From Streptomyces flavidovirens DSM 40150 (GTDB lineage: Bacteria > Actinomycetota > Actinomycetes > Streptomycetales > Streptomycetaceae), in assembly GCF_000429085.1 (NCBI RefSeq), contig NZ_AUBE01000002.1, positions 474,824 to 538,823 on the forward strand: a stretch of 64,000 nt of DNA, read 5' to 3'. The notes under the pieces were generated by a model. It did not search any database, was not told the origin of the DNA, and was given only the letters and a program-made list of their open reading frames with translations. Of the stretch, positions 1 to 7,794 are shown piece by piece; the stretch's first letter is position 1, and each line of letters begins with the position of its first letter. The translations under genes were made by a program, and so were the position numbers.

Positions 1-1341
1 CCTTCCCCGGCGCAGGTCCACCTTGAGGCGCAGGCCCCCCAGGCGCGCCAGTACGATCGCCACGCCGATGCCCGCCAGGAGCGAGATCACGCCGCCCGTC
101 GCGAAGCCGACGCGCGCGCCGTAGGTGTCGGTGACCCAGCCGAGGATGGGCGCGCCCACCGGCGTACCGCCTGCGAAGACCATCATGTAGAGGCTCATCA
201 CGCGGCCCCGCATCGCGGGGTCGGTCGCCATCTGGACGCTCGTATTGGCGGTGATGTTGACCGTCAGGCCGAGCATGCCGATGGGGACCAGCAGCAGCGC
301 GAACAGCCACAGGGCGGGCGAGAACGACGCCGTGATCTGGAGCAGGCCGAAGGCCATCGCGGCGGCCACCAGCATCCGCAGCCGCGAGGAGCGGCGGCGG
401 GCGGACAGCAGTGCGCCGGCCAGCGAGCCGGCCGCCATCAGGATGTTGAAGAAGGAGTACAGCCCGGCTCCGCCGTGGAAGACGCCGTCGGCGAAAGCGC
501 TCAGCCAGATCGGGAAGTTGAAGCCGAACGTGCCGACGAAGCCGACGAGGACGATGGGCCAGATCAGCTCGGGGCGGCCCTTGACGTAACGCAGGCCTTC
601 CCGGAGCTGGCCCTTGCCGCGCGGCGCCCGCTCCACCTTGTGCATCTCGCTCTGGCGCATCAACAGCAGACCGGCGAGCGGGGCGAGGAAGGACAGGCCG
701 TTGAGCATGAACGCCCAGCCGCTGCCGACCGTCGTGATCAGCACACCCGCGACGGCGGGGCCGATCAGGCGGGCCGACTGGAAGTTCGCCGAGTTGAGGC
801 TGACGGCGTTGCGCAACTGGTCGGGTCCGACCATCTCGGACACGAAGGACTGCCGGGCCGGGTTGTCGACGACCGTGACCATGCCGAGCAGGAACGCGAT
901 CAGGTAGACGTGCCAGACCTGGATGTGGCCGGAGAGCGTGAGGGCGGCGAGCGCCACTCCGCACAGACCGAGGGCGGCCTGGCTGAAGAGCAGAAGCGTC
1001 CGCTTCGGGTACCGGTCGGCGATGACACCGCCGTACAGGCCGAAGAGCAGCATCGGCAGGAACTGGAGGGCCGTGGTGATACCGACGGCCGCCGCCGACC
1101 CGGTGAGGTCGAGGACCAGCCAGTCCTGGGTGATGCGCGACATCCACGTACCGGTGTTGGATATGACGGCGCCGGTGGCGAAGAGCCGGTAATTGCGGAT
1201 CTTCAGGGACGAGAACATGCCCGTCGTCCCTTTGTGTTGCTTGTGCTGCTGGTGCTGCTTGTGCCGCTTGTATCGCTTGGTAAGAGTCTCGTCGTGGGTG
1301 TTCGGTGCGGGGGCGGAGTCTGCTCCGGATCCCGTACTCAA
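1..1341 (-). CDS. MFS exporter (MFS_3/EntS type), C-terminus cut by window edge
   Basis: A multi-spanning proton-driven exporter; the start is inside the window and the stop lies beyond position 1. The motif-A sequence GGVIADRYPKRT sits between the second and third membrane segments, and the pattern NYRLFATGAVISNTGTWMSR is typical of EntS/MFS_3 drug or siderophore exporters. I start it at a TTG at 1341 because AAGGAGG lies about 10 bases upstream and the frame is open from there; the first in-frame ATG is at 1218. The extra 41 residues are hydrophilic and rich in His, Lys and Gln, and are encoded by a 9-bp tandem repeat. The marR gene ends 31 bases upstream on the same strand, so the two are probably one operon with MarR controlling the pump. 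Substrate unknown. Confidence 0.85.
   Translation of the reverse strand, partial: MSTGSGADSAPAPNTHDETLTKRYKRHKQHQQHKQHKGTTGMFSSLKIRNYRLFATGAVISNTGTWMSRITQDWLVLDLTGSAAAVGITTALQFLPMLLFGLYGGVIADRYPKRTLLLFSQAALGLCGVALAALTLSGHIQVWHVYLIAFLLGMVTVVDNPARQSFVSEMVGPDQLRNAVSLNSANFQSARLIGPAVAGVLITTVGSGWAFMLNGLSFLAPLAGLLLMRQSEMHKVERAPRGKGQLREGLRYVKGRPELIWPIVLVGFVGTFGFNFPIWLSAFADGVFHGGAGLYSFFNILMAAGSLAGALLSARRRSSRLRMLVAAAMAFGLLQITASFSPALWLFALLLVPIGMLGLTVNITANTSVQMATDPAMRGRVMSLYMMVFAGGTPVGAPILGWVTDTYGARVGFATGGVISLLAGIGVAIVLARLGGLRLKVDLRRGR
1234..1278. repeat. 9-bp tandem array, five units, in the MFS N-terminus
   Basis: Five consecutive 9-base units of the form GTGCTGCTT (GTGTTGCTT, GTGCTGCTG, GTGCTGCTT, GTGCCGCTT, GTATCGCTT on the + strand). 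They encode the Lys/Gln/His-rich leader of the MFS protein if the TTG start is used. Seen directly in the sequence. Confidence 0.9.
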
Positions 1342-1372
1342 AGTGGGTTCGCCTCCTTGGCGGCGCGCGGGG

Positions 1373-1810
1373 TCAGAGGTGTGCGAGCTTCTCCAGGACG
1401 GGGGCGGCAGCGCGCAGCTTCGCCCATTCGTCCTCGTCCAGACCTTCGGCGAGGCCGGCCAGCCAGGCGTTCCGCTTGCGGCGGCTCTCTTCGAGCATCG
1501 CCTCGGCGGTCTCCGTCTGGGTGACCACCTTCTGCCGGCGGTCGTCGGGATGCGGCTCCAGCCTGACCAGTCCCTTGGCTTCGAGCAGCGCCACGATGCG
1601 GGTCATCGACGGCGGCTGCACATGCTCCTTGCGGGCCAGCTCACCGGGGGTGGCCGAGCCGCAGCGGGCGAGGGTGCCGAGCACCGACATCTCGGTGGGG
1701 CTCAGCGATTCGTCGACGCGCTGATGCTTCAGGCGTCGGCCCAGCCGCATGACGGCCGAGCGCAGGGAGTTCACGGCGGCAGCATTGGCGTCGTGCGACA
1801 GGTCAGGCAT
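1373..1810 (-). CDS. MarR-family transcriptional regulator
   Basis: A 145-residue winged-helix repressor of the MarR family. Recognition-helix and wing features are visible: LSPTEMSVLGTLARCG, GELARKEHVQPPSMTRIVALLEAKGLV and the wing motif DDRRQKVV at roughly residues 38-95. Length fits the family. It lies just upstream of the exporter gene on the same strand and probably regulates that operon. The ATG at 1810 has no Shine-Dalgarno sequence; a TAGGCT -10 box at 1822-1817 is only 6 bases upstream, pointing to a leaderless transcript. The effector ligand cannot be inferred. Confidence 0.9.
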   Translation of the reverse strand: MPDLSHDANAAAVNSLRSAVMRLGRRLKHQRVDESLSPTEMSVLGTLARCGSATPGELARKEHVQPPSMTRIVALLEAKGLVRLEPHPDDRRQKVVTQTETAEAMLEESRRKRNAWLAGLAEGLDEDEWAKLRAAAPVLEKLAHL

Positions 1811-1816
1811 GTACTT

Positions 1817-1822
1817 AGCCTA
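1817..1822 (-). promoter_or_regulatory. -10 box for leaderless marR
   Basis: TAGGCT on the minus strand, 6 bases before the ATG. No convincing -35 was found. The GCTAA/GCTAG repeats around it could be an autoregulatory MarR site, but I see no clean palindrome. Confidence 0.4.
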
Positions 1823-1940
1823 GCTCATTAGCAACCCTAAAGACCAGCCGATTGACAACATCACCCAACATCACCCGTACGAGTGAGCCCACTGCGGAAA
1901 GTGACGCGCCGCCGGGGGCGGCAACGTAACCCTGTCCCCC

Positions 1941-2123
1941 ATGCGATCGACAGTGCTCAGCCTGCGGATAGACGGGGACCTGCACGACCGTCTCCGGGAC
2001 CATGCCGCCAAACGCGGAATGAGCGTCCAGGACTATGTGGTCCGGACGCTCATTCGCGACGACTTCGACGAACGCTTCAAGACGGCGGTCGACGAGACAG
2101 AGAAGTTCTACGGCCTTACGTGA
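1941..2123 (+). CDS. Small ribbon-helix-helix (CopG/Arc-like) protein
   Basis: Sixty residues. The first part, STVLSLRIDGDLHDRLRDHA, has the beta-strand then amphipathic-helix pattern of ribbon-helix-helix DNA-binding proteins, and GMSVQDYVVRTLIRDDF fits the second helix. Such proteins act as small dimeric repressors or antitoxins. No toxin gene follows: the next gene is a convergent permease. It is divergent from marR. The ATG has no clear ribosome-binding site. Function beyond DNA binding is unknown. Confidence 0.75.
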   Translation: MRSTVLSLRIDGDLHDRLRDHAAKRGMSVQDYVVRTLIRDDFDERFKTAVDETEKFYGLT

Positions 2124-2166
2124 CTCACAGGACTCACAGGACTCACAGGACTCACATGACTCACGT
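2122..2166. repeat. 9-bp tandem array, five units, between convergent genes
   Basis: Five 9-base units: GACTCACAG three times, then GACTCACAT and GACTCACGT. The array starts at the stop of the ribbon-helix-helix gene and ends over the stop codon of the permease. The last unit creates the 12-base palindrome ACTCACGTGAGT at 2159-2170. It is not a standard hairpin terminator. Confidence 0.9.
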
Positions 2167-3612
2167 GAGTTGCAGCGCCGGCATCAGGTAGTAGAAGGCG
2201 AAGACCGCCGACACCGCGTACATCGCCACCGGCACCTCGCGCCCGCGCCCCGCCGCCAGTCGCAGTACGCAGAAGGCGACGAAGCCGATGCCGATGCCGT
2301 TCGTGATCGAGTACGTGAACGGCATCATCACCATCGTCAGGAACGCCGGGATCGCGAGCGTGTAGTCGCTCCAGTCGATGTCCTTGATGGAGCCGGACAG
2401 GATCAGGAAGCTGACCGCGAGCAGGGCGGGTGTGGCGGCCTGCGACGGCACCATGGTGACCAGCGGCGTCAGGAACAGCCCCACGGCGAAGAGGCCGCCG
2501 GTGACGACGTTCGCCAGGCCCGTGCGCGCGCCCTCGCCGACACCGGCGGTGGACTCCACGAAGCAGGTGGTAGCGGAGCTGGAGGTGGCGCCGCCGGCGG
2601 CGACGGCGATGCCGTCGATGAGCAGCACCTTGTTGACGCCGGGGAGGTTGCCCTTCTCGTCCAGCAGCTTGGCCTCGTCGCTGACGCCGAGGATCGTGCC
2701 CATCGCGTCGAAGAAGCAGGACAGCAGCACGGTGAAGACGAAGAGCACGCCGGTCAGCAGGCCGACCTTCTCGAAGCCGCCGAAGATGCTGACCTGGCCG
2801 ACCAGACCGAAGTCGGGAGAGGCGAGCGGGTTTCCGGGCCATTCGGGCGTCGTCAGGCCCCAGGACGGGATGTCGGCGACGGCGTTGATGACGACGGAGA
2901 CGACGGTCATCACGACGATCGAGATGAGGATCGCACCGGGCACCTTGCGGACGATCAGTGCGAGCGTCAACAGTACGCCGAGGACGAAGACCAGCACCGG
3001 CCAGCCGTTGAGGTGGCCGTCGGCGCCGAGCTGGAGCGGGACGGTGGTGTGCGCGGCGTCCGGCATGCGGGAGACGAAGCCCGAGTCGACCAGGCCGATC
3101 AGCATGATGAAGAGACCGATGCCGATGGCGATGCCCTTGCGCAGGCTGATCGGCACCGCGCTCATCACGCGCTCGCGCAGCCCGGTCGCGACCAGCAGCA
3201 TCACGACGAATCCGGCGAGTACGACCATGCCCATCGCGTCGGCCCAGCTCATGCGGGGCGCGAGCTGGAGGGCGACCACGGTGTTGACGCCGAGGCCGGC
3301 GGCGAGCGCGATCGGCACGTTGCCGATGACGCCCATCAGCAGCGTGGAGAACGCGGCGGTCAGCACGGTGGCGGTGACGAGCTGGCCGCCGTCGAGCTGG
3401 TGCCCGTACATGTCCTTCGCGCTGCCGAGGATGATCGGGTTCAGCACGATGATGTAGGCCATCGCGAAGAAGGTGGCGAGACCGCCCCGGATCTCACGCG
3501 CGACGGTGGAGCCCCGCTCGGAGATCCGGAAGAAGCGGTCGAGACCGTTCCGCGACTCCGGGGGAGACGGCGGCTGCTGGGCGTCGACCGGAGCCGTGGC
3601 CGAGGGAGACAT
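2161..3612 (-). CDS. NCS2/AzgA-type purine permease
   Basis: A 483-residue membrane protein of the AzgA branch of nucleobase transporters, which import adenine, guanine or hypoxanthine by proton symport. Visible features are the N-terminal signature GGLATFFAMAYIIVLNPIIL, VPIALAAGLGVN in the following segment, and SLRKGIAIGIGLFIMLIGLV in the middle. About 12-14 hydrophobic segments are seen. I use the ATG at 3612 because GAGG lies 6 bases upstream; an upstream in-frame ATG at 3624 has no ribosome-binding site. Which purine is carried cannot be decided from the sequence. Confidence 0.9.
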   Translation of the reverse strand: MSPSATAPVDAQQPPSPPESRNGLDRFFRISERGSTVAREIRGGLATFFAMAYIIVLNPIILGSAKDMYGHQLDGGQLVTATVLTAAFSTLLMGVIGNVPIALAAGLGVNTVVALQLAPRMSWADAMGMVVLAGFVVMLLVATGLRERVMSAVPISLRKGIAIGIGLFIMLIGLVDSGFVSRMPDAAHTTVPLQLGADGHLNGWPVLVFVLGVLLTLALIVRKVPGAILISIVVMTVVSVVINAVADIPSWGLTTPEWPGNPLASPDFGLVGQVSIFGGFEKVGLLTGVLFVFTVLLSCFFDAMGTILGVSDEAKLLDEKGNLPGVNKVLLIDGIAVAAGGATSSSATTCFVESTAGVGEGARTGLANVVTGGLFAVGLFLTPLVTMVPSQAATPALLAVSFLILSGSIKDIDWSDYTLAIPAFLTMVMMPFTYSITNGIGIGFVAFCVLRLAAGRGREVPVAMYAVSAVFAFYYLMPALQLT

Positions 3613-3798
3613 GCGTGACCTCATGCGGAAGAAGGGGGAGCTAAGGGAGTGAACTGGAAACGGTCGACCCTGGATGTTCGGACGAACAGAACCAGTCAGA
3701 CCAAAGCCGTTTCAGTATGAATACATAAGGGAAAGATCGCTATCTCCGCGCGTAGACCTTGGGGCTCCCGGCCTCGCCGCGCTCATGTATGTGCCGCC

Positions 3799-3804
3799 TA
3801 CACT
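3799..3804 (+). promoter_or_regulatory. -10 box for leaderless DUF2530 gene
   Basis: TACACT ends 6 bases before the ATG at 3811, which would place the transcription start at or next to the start codon. No clear -35. Confidence 0.45.
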
Positions 3805-3810
3805 GTGCCC

Positions 3811-4125
3811 ATGGCGAAGTGGACCCCCAAGCACGAGGCACCCGAGCCCCTTGAGGGGCCCGTCGTCGCCACCATCGTCGGCGGCACGATCCTCTGGTTC
3901 GCCCTCTTCTTGGTGCAGCTCCCCTTCTACGGCTGGTTCGACGACCGCGGCTCGGCGTGGTGGGTGTGGACCTGCCTGGCCGGCGCCGGACTCGGACTGA
4001 TCGGCATTTGGTACGTGCGCGGGCGCGAAGCGGCGATCAAGCGCGCGGAGGCCGCGAAGGCGGCGAAGGTGGCCGAGGCGGCAGACGCGGCGAAGGCGGC
4101 GGACGCCCGGCGCGACACACCCTGA
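3811..4125 (+). CDS. DUF2530 small membrane protein
   Basis: A 104-residue protein with two membrane segments (ATIVGGTILWFALFLVQLPF and a second around WWVWTCLAGAGLGLIGIWYV) and a charged, alanine-rich C-terminal tail. The pattern matches the actinobacterial DUF2530 family, whose function is unknown. The tail is a 9-base repeat at the DNA level (EAA, KAA, KVA, EAA, DAA, KAA, DA). The ATG at 3811 is preferred over a GTG two codons upstream because the -10 box sits 6 bases before it. Confidence 0.8.
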   Translation: MAKWTPKHEAPEPLEGPVVATIVGGTILWFALFLVQLPFYGWFDDRGSAWWVWTCLAGAGLGLIGIWYVRGREAAIKRAEAAKAAKVAEAADAAKAADARRDTP

Positions 4126-4292
4126 TTCCGGACCTGACCCTGATCCCGAACCTCACCCCGACCTGGCCCTGCCCCTGCCCCCGGCCCTGAAGCCAGGGGC
4201 GCCGTACGACCCAGGGCCCATCCCCGCCGCCCCGCCGTCCTACCCCAGGCCGATCTCCTGCCACTCGACGGGTCAAGCAGCACATCCGGTCG

Positions 4293-4298
4293 TACGGT
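4293..4298 (+). promoter_or_regulatory. -10 box for leaderless P-type ATPase gene
   Basis: TACGGT, 7 bases before the ATG at 4306; no ribosome-binding site is present. Confidence 0.4.
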
Positions 4299-4305
4299 CG
4301 GAACC

Positions 4306-6798
4306 ATGACGCAGCGGGCAAAGATCGACGCGGACGGAACAAACGACGCGGACGGGGCAGGCGGGGCGGACGCGGACCACGCGGGCGGGGTCGTCGCCGC
4401 GCCGAGGTCCACCGGGCTCACCGCGGCCGAAGTGGCCGAGCGGGTCGCCCGCGGCGAGATCAACGACGTACCGGTGCGCAGCTCGCGTTCCGCCACCGAG
4501 ATCGTCCGGTCCAACGTCTTCACCCGGTTCAACGCGATCATCGGCGTGCTATGGGTGATCATGCTCTTCGTCGCGCCGATCCAGGACAGCCTCTTCGGCT
4601 TCGTCATCGTCGCCAACACCGCCATCGGCATCGTCCAGGAACTGCGTGCCAAGAAGACTCTCGACAGCCTCGCCGTCATCGGCGAGGCCAGGCCGAGGGT
4701 CCGCCGCGACGGGGTCTCCGCCGAGGTGTCCACCTCCGAGATCGTCCTCGGTGACCTGGTGGAACTCGGGCCCGGTGACAAGGCCGTCGTCGACGGCGAG
4801 GTCGTCGAGACCGACGGCCTGGAGGTCGACGAGTCGCTCCTGACCGGCGAGGCCGATCCGGTGCTCAAGCAGCCCGGCGACCAGGTGATGTCCGGCAGCT
4901 TCGTCGTCGCGGGCGGCGGCGCGTTCACCGCCACCAAGGTCGGCCGCGAGGCGTACGCCACCCAGCTCGCCGAGGAGGCGTCCCGCTTCACGCTCGTCCA
5001 CTCCGAGCTGCGCAGCGGCATCAACCAGATCCTCAAGTTCGTCACCTGGCTGATGGTTCCGACCTCGATCGGCCTGATCATCAGCCAGCTCGTCGTCAAG
5101 GACAACGAGCTCAAGAACTCGATCGCGCGCACCGTCGGCGGCATCGTCCCGATGATCCCCGAGGGCCTGGTGCTGCTCACCTCGGTCGCCTTCGCGGTAG
5201 GTGTGATCAGGCTCGGCCGCAAACAGTGCCTCGTCCAGGAACTGCCCGCGATCGAGGGCCTCGCGCGGGTCGACGTCGTCTGCCTCGACAAGACGGGCAC
5301 GCTCACCGAGGGCGGCATGGACGTCACGGAGGTACGGACCCTGAACGGGGCGGGCGTGGAGACCGCGCAGGGGACGGGGACAGGGACAGGGACGGGGGCG
5401 CGGGCGCGGGAGACGTACGTACACACCGTGCTCGGTGCCCTGGGTGAGTCCGACCCGCGGCCGAACGCCAGCCTGCAGGCGATCAAGAATGCCTACCCGG
5501 AAACCGACTCCTGGCGCTGCACGCAGTCGCTCCCCTTCTCGTCCGCCCGCAAATACAGCGGGGCGAGCTTCACCGAGGGCGACGGCCGCAGCAGCTCGTG
5601 GCTGCTCGGCGCACCCGACGTACTGCTGCCGAAGGGCGATCCGTACCTCGACGAGATCGACCTGCTCAACCAGCAGGGACTGCGTGTGCTGCTGCTCACC
5701 CGCGTCACAGGAGCGCTCGACGACCCGCGGGTCAAGGACGGTTCGGACGCGACGGCTCTGGTCGTCCTGGAGCAGCGGCTGCGCCCCGACGCGTCCGACA
5801 CCCTCCGGTACTTCGCCGACCAGGACGTCGCCACGAAGGTCATCTCCGGCGACAACGCGGTGTCCGTCGGCGCGGTGGCGGCCAAGCTCGACATGCCGGG
5901 CGCCGCGAACGCCGTGGATGCCCGCACGCTGCCCGACGAGCGGAAGGAGATGGCCCGGGCGCTCGACGAGAACGCCGTCTTCGGCCGCGTCACCCCGCAG
6001 CAGAAGCGCGAGATGGTGGCGGCGCTCCAGTCGAAGGACCACACGGTCGCGATGACGGGCGACGGCGTCAACGACGTACTCGCGCTCAAGGACGCCGACA
6101 TCGGGGTCGCGATGGGCTCGGGGTCGGAGGCCACGCGGGCGGTCGCGCAGATCGTGCTGCTCAACAACAGCTTCGCGACGCTGCCTTCGGTGGTGGCCGA
6201 GGGGCGCCGGGTCATCGGCAACATCACGCGGGTCGCGACCCTCTTCCTGACGAAGACGGTCTACTCGGTGCTGCTGGCCATCCTGGTGGTCTGCTCGCAG
6301 GTCGAGTACCCGTTCCTGCCGCGGCACTTGACGCTGCTGTCGACGCTGACGATCGGCGTCCCGGCGTTCTTCCTGGCGCTGGCGCCGAACAAGGAGCGGG
6401 CCCAGCCGCACTTCGTCCGCAGGGTGATGCGGTACTCGATCCCCGGCGGCATCATCGCCGCGTCCGCGACGTTCTGTACGTACCTGCTCGCCCGCACCCA
6501 CTACTCGGGGCCGGACGCCCTGCCCGCCGAGACGAGCGTGGCGACGCTGACGCTCTTCCTGGTGTCGATCTGGGTGCTGGCGATCATCGCCCGCCCGTAC
6601 ACCTGGTGGCGCGTCGGCCTGGTGGCCGCGATGAGTCTCGGCTTCGTGGTCGTGCTGGTGGTGCCGTGGCTGCAGGACTTCTTCGCGCTGCGGCTGGTCG
6701 GTACGACCATGCCGTGGACGGCGGTGGGCGTCGCGGCGGTGGCGGCGGCCGGCCTGGAGCTGGTGTGGCGCTGGGTCGGCCGCCGCTTCCCCGCTTAG
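4306..6798 (+). CDS. CtpE-like cation-transporting P-type ATPase
   Basis: An 830-residue P-type ATPase that resembles mycobacterial CtpE, a calcium-uptake pump, over most of its length. The actuator loop LLTGEADPV lies near residue 180, the membrane motif VPMIPEGLVLLTSVAFAVGV near 290, the phosphorylation site DKTGTLT at about 328 and the hinge MTGDGVNDVLALKDADIG near 585. There is no N-terminal metal-binding domain and no CPC motif, which argues against a heavy-metal pump. The acidic, Gly/Asp-rich N-terminus and a short Thr-Gly repeat after the phosphorylation site are poorly conserved additions. It stands alone. The ion assignment is by analogy. Confidence 0.85.
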   Translation: MTQRAKIDADGTNDADGAGGADADHAGGVVAAPRSTGLTAAEVAERVARGEINDVPVRSSRSATEIVRSNVFTRFNAIIGVLWVIMLFVAPIQDSLFGFVIVANTAIGIVQELRAKKTLDSLAVIGEARPRVRRDGVSAEVSTSEIVLGDLVELGPGDKAVVDGEVVETDGLEVDESLLTGEADPVLKQPGDQVMSGSFVVAGGGAFTATKVGREAYATQLAEEASRFTLVHSELRSGINQILKFVTWLMVPTSIGLIISQLVVKDNELKNSIARTVGGIVPMIPEGLVLLTSVAFAVGVIRLGRKQCLVQELPAIEGLARVDVVCLDKTGTLTEGGMDVTEVRTLNGAGVETAQGTGTGTGTGARARETYVHTVLGALGESDPRPNASLQAIKNAYPETDSWRCTQSLPFSSARKYSGASFTEGDGRSSSWLLGAPDVLLPKGDPYLDEIDLLNQQGLRVLLLTRVTGALDDPRVKDGSDATALVVLEQRLRPDASDTLRYFADQDVATKVISGDNAVSVGAVAAKLDMPGAANAVDARTLPDERKEMARALDENAVFGRVTPQQKREMVAALQSKDHTVAMTGDGVNDVLALKDADIGVAMGSGSEATRAVAQIVLLNNSFATLPSVVAEGRRVIGNITRVATLFLTKTVYSVLLAILVVCSQVEYPFLPRHLTLLSTLTIGVPAFFLALAPNKERAQPHFVRRVMRYSIPGGIIAASATFCTYLLARTHYSGPDALPAETSVATLTLFLVSIWVLAIIARPYTWWRVGLVAAMSLGFVVVLVVPWLQDFFALRLVGTTMPWTAVGVAAVAAAGLELVWRWVGRRFPA
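5371..5412. repeat. 6-bp repeat inside the P-type ATPase gene
   Basis: Seven 6-base units related to GGGACG/GGGACA encode a Thr-Gly then Ala-Arg stretch in the nucleotide-binding domain, just after the phosphorylation site. The frame is kept. Confidence 0.8.
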
Positions 6799-6812
6799 CG
6801 GGGGCTGTCCTT

Positions 6813-6857
6813 CGCGTGCCTCGCGTGCCTCGCGTGCCTCGCGTGCCTCGCGTGCCT
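6813..6857. repeat. 9-bp tandem array, five identical units, intergenic
   Basis: CGCGTGCCT repeated five times without change, between the stop of the P-type ATPase and the stop of the convergent secreted-protein gene. Seen directly. Confidence 0.9.
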
Positions 6858-6864
6858 CGCCTGC

Positions 6865-7608
6865 TCAGCGCACGTCGACGTAGTCACCGGCGGTGGTAAA
6901 GGCGGGGGTGGTGGTCGTACCCGCGAACGCGTAGCGCCAGTAGCCGTCGGACGCCGCCGTGGCGGTCGTCTTCAGAGCGCCGGTGCCGTTCGTCGTCACC
7001 GTCTTGAGGGTGGTGTACGTGCTGGTGCCGGCCTTGCGGAACTCGAGCTTCACGGGCTGGCCGGTGTAGCCCGCGTACGTGAACGTCTCCCAGTTGGCGC
7101 GGGCCAGCTTGCCCGTGACCGTGATGGGCTTGCCCTTCACGACCGGCTCGGGCGCGGCGTTGACCGAAAGCGTGGACTGGCGCTGGAGCTTGAAGGAGGC
7201 CGCCTTCTGCTTCCAGACGTAGTCGCCGTCCTCCGCGTTCAGCCAGGCGTCGACGTACCAGGTGCCGGCCTTCTCGTTGGCGTAGGCCAGGTCGACGCGG
7301 GGGTCGACCGAGAAGGTGCCGGTGCAGGTGTTGTCCAGGCAGTCGACGTCGGCTGGCTCCAGCGAGCCGAAGCCCGGCCCGTTCAGGGCGAGGTCGGCGC
7401 CGCTGATCCCTGAGTCGTCCGCGGCTGTGACCGCCACGGTGAACGTCCTGACCTCGGTGGTGCCGACCACGACGTTCTTGCCGCCGTTGACCACCACCTT
7501 GGTGATGGCGGTGTCACCGTGGCCACCGTCCGCCTGAGCGGCCGGGACGGCAAGGGCGGACAGAGCCAGGGCGCCGGAAACGGCGGCCACAGTGGCACGA
7601 ATGCGCAT
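6865..7608 (-). CDS. Secreted Ig-like-fold protein, paralogue A
   Basis: A 247-residue exported protein. The signal peptide MRIRATVAAVSGALALSALA ends near AQA at about residue 27. The body is Thr/Val/Ala-rich with two predicted beta-sandwich regions. The C-terminal half (from NAAPEPVVKGKPITVTGKLA to GDYVDVR) is almost identical to the gene just upstream, so the two are tandem duplicates. Similar Streptomyces proteins are sometimes labelled calcium-binding; I see no EF-hand. I use the ATG at 7608, preceded by GGGGAC and followed by the signal peptide. An upstream start would add a non-signal leader. Confidence 0.75.
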   Translation of the reverse strand: MRIRATVAAVSGALALSALAVPAAQADGGHGDTAITKVVVNGGKNVVVGTTEVRTFTVAVTAADDSGISGADLALNGPGFGSLEPADVDCLDNTCTGTFSVDPRVDLAYANEKAGTWYVDAWLNAEDGDYVWKQKAASFKLQRQSTLSVNAAPEPVVKGKPITVTGKLARANWETFTYAGYTGQPVKLEFRKAGTSTYTTLKTVTTNGTGALKTTATAASDGYWRYAFAGTTTTPAFTTAGDYVDVR

Positions 7609-7667
7609 GAATGTCCCCACGATTGATGCGGTCCCCCCCCGCTTTTCCCCCAGGGCGGAATCCTGAG

Positions 7668-7687
7668 CGCTCGGCGCGCGCCGAGCG
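7668..7687. promoter_or_regulatory. 20-bp perfect palindrome in the leader of paralogue A
   Basis: CGCTCGGCGCGCGCCGAGCG, 60-80 bases upstream of the start of paralogue A. It could be an RNA hairpin in the leader or a protein-binding site. The adjacent 7691-7715 holds a 12-base direct repeat, TACACGTGCGAC, twice with one base between. Confidence 0.45.
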
Positions 7688-7723
7688 ATGTACACGTGCG
7701 ACGTACACGTGCGACATACGGCG

Positions 7724-7766
7724 CGGCAGTCGTCCCGGAGCGGGTGAGGCTCCGGGACGACTGCCG
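7724..7766 (-). terminator. Strong hairpin terminator after paralogue B
   Basis: Perfect 18-bp stem: CGGCAGTCGTCCCGGAGC at 7724-7741 pairs with 7749-7766 across a 7-base loop. It lies just downstream of the stop of paralogue B and before the promoter region of paralogue A, so it should separate the two transcripts. No T-run, as is usual in Streptomyces. Confidence 0.85.
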
Positions 7767-7794
7767 CCGCCCCCGGAAACGGGGGCGTCAGTGC

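Noticed and set aside
1815..2003. A 62-codon minus-strand frame between marR and the ribbon-helix-helix gene
   Set aside because: It overlaps the marR promoter and the better-supported ribbon-helix-helix gene on the + strand.
2122..2166. Tandem repeats considered as a CRISPR array
   Set aside because: Units are 9 bases with no spacers and no cas genes nearby; they are simple tandem repeats.
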